A DNA stretch of 9,190 bases, from assembly GCA_039815415.1 (NCBI GenBank), contig JBCBZH010000176.1, positions 1-9,190 of the forward strand, in the 5' to 3' direction. Made by a program: the position numbers and the translations under genes. Below the pieces are notes generated by a model that ran no database searches, was not told where the DNA came from, and saw only the letters and a list, made by a program, of their open reading frames with translations. How positions within the stretch are numbered: position 1 is the first letter of the stretch; the number at the start of each line of letters is the position of its first letter. Source of the DNA: JBCBZH01 sp039815415 (GTDB lineage Bacteria; Bacteroidota; Rhodothermia; Rhodothermales; Rubricoccaceae). Below, piece by piece: positions 7,751-9,190 of this stretch.

Positions 7751-8250
7751 CAGCCGGCGTCGTTGCCTTCGATGTGGTCGAAGACGGTCGCCTCACCGTT
7801 GTTGCCCACCAGCAGCACATCGTAGGACTGCTTGATGTCGCCTTGCTCCATGCCGGGTGAGCCGAGGGGCATTCCAGGGACGCTCAGCCCGCGCGCGTCC
7901 GGGCGCTCCTCAAGCAAGCGCTGGATGGATGCGGCTGGGACATGGCCTTCCACCACATAGCCCTCGATGACGGCGGTGTGACAGGACGCCAGTTCAGGCG
8001 TCACGCCGAGGCTGTCCTTGACCGCGTTCATGTCGTCCCGGTCATAGGCGACCACCTGGAAGCCATTCTCCTCGAGATGACGGTTCCAGAGCGAGCAGCA
8101 TCCGCAGGTGGGGCTCTTGTACACTGTCGCGACGGGTCCCGTGGAGGTCATCACCACAGGCGTGTCCTCGGCCGTCGCTGCTGGCGCATCCGAGGTGTTG
8201 CAGGCCGCCAGCCCGAGGACGGCGGCGAAGAGGAAGAGAGTGCGGATCAT
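7750..8250 (-). CDS. CopG/DUF411-family copper lipoprotein
   Basis: Envelope lipoprotein of the DUF411 family, which includes the Pseudomonas copper-resistance protein CopG, a thioredoxin-like copper-binding protein. Numbered from the ATG at 8250 (166 aa): signal peptide with lipobox LAAC and Cys17 as the lipidated residue; the strand and motif VYKSPTCGCC with Cys49, Cys51 and Cys52; SCHT with Cys90-His91; GHVPA with His103; and the conserved GLSVPGMPLGSPGME block with Met127 and Met134. These positions cover the cysteine, histidine and methionine ligands typical of the family. An upstream in-frame ATG at 8322 would add 24 residues before the signal peptide and hide it, so it is rejected. First gene of the minus-strand copper block, sharing one base with the propeller gene. 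It probably binds Cu or interconverts Cu(I)/Cu(II) in the periplasm; that detail comes from the family, not from this sequence. Confidence 0.93.
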   Translation of the reverse strand: MIRTLFLFAAVLGLAACNTSDAPAATAEDTPVVMTSTGPVATVYKSPTCGCCSLWNRHLEENGFQVVAYDRDDMNAVKDSLGVTPELASCHTAVIEGYVVEGHVPAASIQRLLEERPDARGLSVPGMPLGSPGMEQGDIKQSYDVLLVGNNGEATVFDHIEGNDAG

Positions 8251-8328
8251 CGGTCTGTCGGTGAACGAGGAAGAACGGTCGGGTCGAGCTGGCGATTCGT
8301 CTCCCACAGGGCAGCAGGGCACGTGAGC

Positions 8329-8344
8329 AGCACAACGCGGTGCT
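8329..8344. promoter_or_regulatory. Candidate operator: AGCAC-N6-GTGCT
   Basis: A 5-bp perfect inverted repeat, AGCAC (8329-8333) and GTGCT (8340-8344), lies immediately downstream of the minus-strand -7 box, covering the predicted transcription start. That position suits a repressor. The repeat is short and could be chance. Confidence 0.22.
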
Positions 8345-8345
8345 C

Positions 8346-8353
8346 CAAACCTA
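8346..8353 (-). promoter_or_regulatory. Bacteroidota-type -7 box for the copper operon
   Basis: TAGGTTTG on the minus strand matches the Bacteroidota/Rhodothermota -7 consensus TAnnTTTG at every fixed base. It lies about 95 bp before the CopG-like start, giving a leader of about 90 nt. No TTTG is visible at the expected -33 position, so expression may depend on an activator. Confidence 0.4.
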
Positions 8354-8407
8354 CTTTCGGACGGTCCTCATCTCGTTGTGTTCATGCTCTCCCTAAATCC
8401 CACCTCT

Positions 8408-8485
8408 GAATTTGTATCCCCATCAGCAACCCCCTAGCTTCATCCGGAACCCCCTAGCCTCATCAAGAACCCCCTCCCTCAGACG
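8408..8485. repeat. Short 20-bp tandem repeat
   Basis: Units beginning AACCCCCT start at 8428, 8448 and 8468, a 20-bp period. The first two units share AACCCCCTAGC and a CATC segment; the third is partial. A decayed earlier unit (ending CATCAGC) may precede them. This marks the left part of the anomalous tail. Confidence 0.6.
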
Positions 8486-8734
8486 TCCCCTAAAATGATT
8501 TAAATCGTGATTTCCCCTCCCTGCCTGTCCATCTGTCTTGTTCGGATGAATCATCCTGTCCTTGAAGGGATATCTTTTTGAGGATGGAGAGATGAGGAGA
8601 GGTTCCGACTGAGGATATGAGGGTATGTCTTTTTTTCCGTTGATAGACGTGGAGGGAAGGAGAGAGATGAGGAGGAGAGGAGAGGAGAGAGTGTTCTGAC
8701 GAAAGAAAAGAGAAGAGGTTGGGAAGGGATAGAG

Positions 8735-8767
8735 AAAAACCACCTCAGGAGGGGAGGGATGAGGTGG
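8735..8767 (-). terminator. Intrinsic terminator-like hairpin, minus strand
   Basis: CCACCTCA (8740-8747) pairs perfectly with TGAGGTGG (8760-8767) across a 12-nt purine loop. On the minus strand the stem is followed at once by TTTTTCTC (8739-8732). This is the layout of a Rho-independent terminator for RNA arriving from beyond the right side of the window, upstream of the copper operon. It is notable because pyrimidines are scarce here. Confidence 0.5.
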
Positions 8768-8816
8768 AGGAGAGAGAAAGGGTAGGGGATGGGATGGGAG
8801 AGGGGGGTTAGATTAA

Positions 8817-8920
8817 GGCTACACTAGAGACGAGGCTAGGCGACGCTAGGCTAAGGCTAAAGGCTAGGCTAGGCTAAAGGCTAGGCTAGGCTAAAGGCGA
8901 GGACAAGGCTAGGGATAAGG
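8817..8920. repeat. 17-bp tandem repeat in a GGCTA-rich array
   Basis: The unit GGCTAAAGGCTAGGCTA repeats perfectly from 8855 to 8898 (2.6 copies, period 17). Looser GGCTA/GCTAGG units extend the array to about 8817 on the left and 8920 on the right. It is built from two sub-units, GGCTA and GGCTAAA. No spacers or flanking genes are associated with it. Confidence 0.75.
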
Positions 8921-9190
8921 GCGGACGTTTTTTATTTTGTTAGAGGAAGGATGGAGGGATGGGGAAGGATGACCTGGGAATGAGAGAGGATGGCATCATC
9001 AGAGGAAAAGAAGGAAGGGGAGGAGTAGGGAGAGATTTTTTTTTTCTCGTCAGGAATTACACAGGAGGAGAGAGAGAAACAGAAGGAGAAGAGGAGTTGA
9101 GAGGAGTGCAGTGGAGTGAGTGTGTGTTGGGAGGTTATGCAGTGAAGATGAGGGAAGGGAGAGAGAGGAGAATGGGGTGGGGGATGAGGG

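Larger units (their letters stand above)
543..8294. repeat. Dispersed word CGCCAGCTCG, nine exact copies
   Basis: The 10-mer occurs on the + strand at 543-552, 900-909, 2219-2228 and 6087-6096. It occurs on the minus strand at 2945-2954, 5570-5579, 6281-6290, 7006-7015 and 8285-8294. Six of nine copies are preceded by T and six are followed by A, giving a loose consensus TCGCCAGCTCGA. Copies fall in different reading frames (Ala-Ser-Ser-Ser, Arg-Gln-Leu, Glu-Leu-Ala), and the one at 8285 is in a non-coding leader. Single-mismatch relatives occur near 3613, 4561, 4600, 4819 and 7425. None is in 8.4-9.19 kb. Confidence 0.75.
8380..9190. other. Gene-free, strand-asymmetric low-complexity tail
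   Basis: No credible gene is present on either strand. By hand count, 8401-8580 has 116 of 180 pyrimidines on the + strand. The stretch 8641-8820 has only 31 of 180, and 9061-9190 about 22 of 130. GC in 8641-8820 is about 53%, well below the genes to the left. Palindromes GATTTAAATC (8497-8506) and GGATGA-A-TCATCC (8544-8556) lie near the composition switch. T-runs occur near 8573, 8630, 8929 and at 9036-9045 (ten T). The only long minus-strand reading frame (8423-8743) translates to low-complexity sequence. Confidence 0.8.

Noticed and set aside
8250..8322. Longer start for the CopG-like protein at 8322
   Set aside because: It would bury the lipoprotein signal peptide behind 24 hydrophilic residues; the ATG at 8250 gives a normal signal.
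8423..8743. 106-aa minus-strand frame in the anomalous tail
   Set aside because: Low-complexity translation of pyrimidine tracts, running through both the terminator-like hairpin and the 20-bp repeats; no family features.
8817..8920. CRISPR array or telomere repeat
   Set aside because: The repeats are contiguous without spacers. The units are GGCTA/GGCTAAA, which do not match known telomere repeats such as TTAGGG or TTAGGC.

Overview
The first 8.3 kb is dense, GC-rich bacterial sequence with ordinary protein-coding genes. Three things suggest a marine, pigmented member of the Bacteroidota/Rhodothermota (Rubricoccaceae-like): a carotenoid desaturase, lipoprotein signal peptides, and start regions without Shine-Dalgarno sites but with two TAnnTTTG-like -7 boxes. 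This placement is an inference from gene content and style, not from a search.

Layout: on the + strand lie aroC (chorismate synthase, 10-1239), crtI (phytoene desaturase, 1368-2993) and a small tail-anchored membrane protein (3155-3472). They converge, with a 3-nt gap, on a minus-strand block read from right to left. That block holds a CopG/DUF411 lipoprotein (8250-7750), a beta-propeller lipoprotein overlapping it by one base (7750-6530), a Cu+-exporting P1B ATPase (6455-3837), and a small basic disordered protein (3808-3476).

The minus block reads as a copper-handling operon. Two envelope lipoproteins with Cys/His/Met-rich motifs would act outside the inner membrane, and CopA would pump Cu+ out of the cytosol. 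The ATPase has three HMA-type modules: an N-terminal one with CAAC, a degenerate one without cysteines, and a C-terminal one with CNHC. A perfect 8-bp inverted repeat sits just upstream of the copA start. A perfect TAGGTTTG -7 box sits about 100 bp upstream of the CopG-like gene.

Two DNA-level observations stand out. First, the 10-mer CGCCAGCTCG occurs nine times in 8.3 kb, on both strands, in several reading frames and in one non-coding leader. That density resembles DNA uptake sequences or HIP1-type words. Second, the last ~800 bp (8.38-9.19 kb) is wholly unlike the rest: it has no credible gene, lower GC, a switch from pyrimidine-rich to extremely purine-rich on the + strand, two short tandem repeats, T-tracts, and one terminator-like hairpin. 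It is either an unusual non-coding island or a foreign/misjoined contig end.
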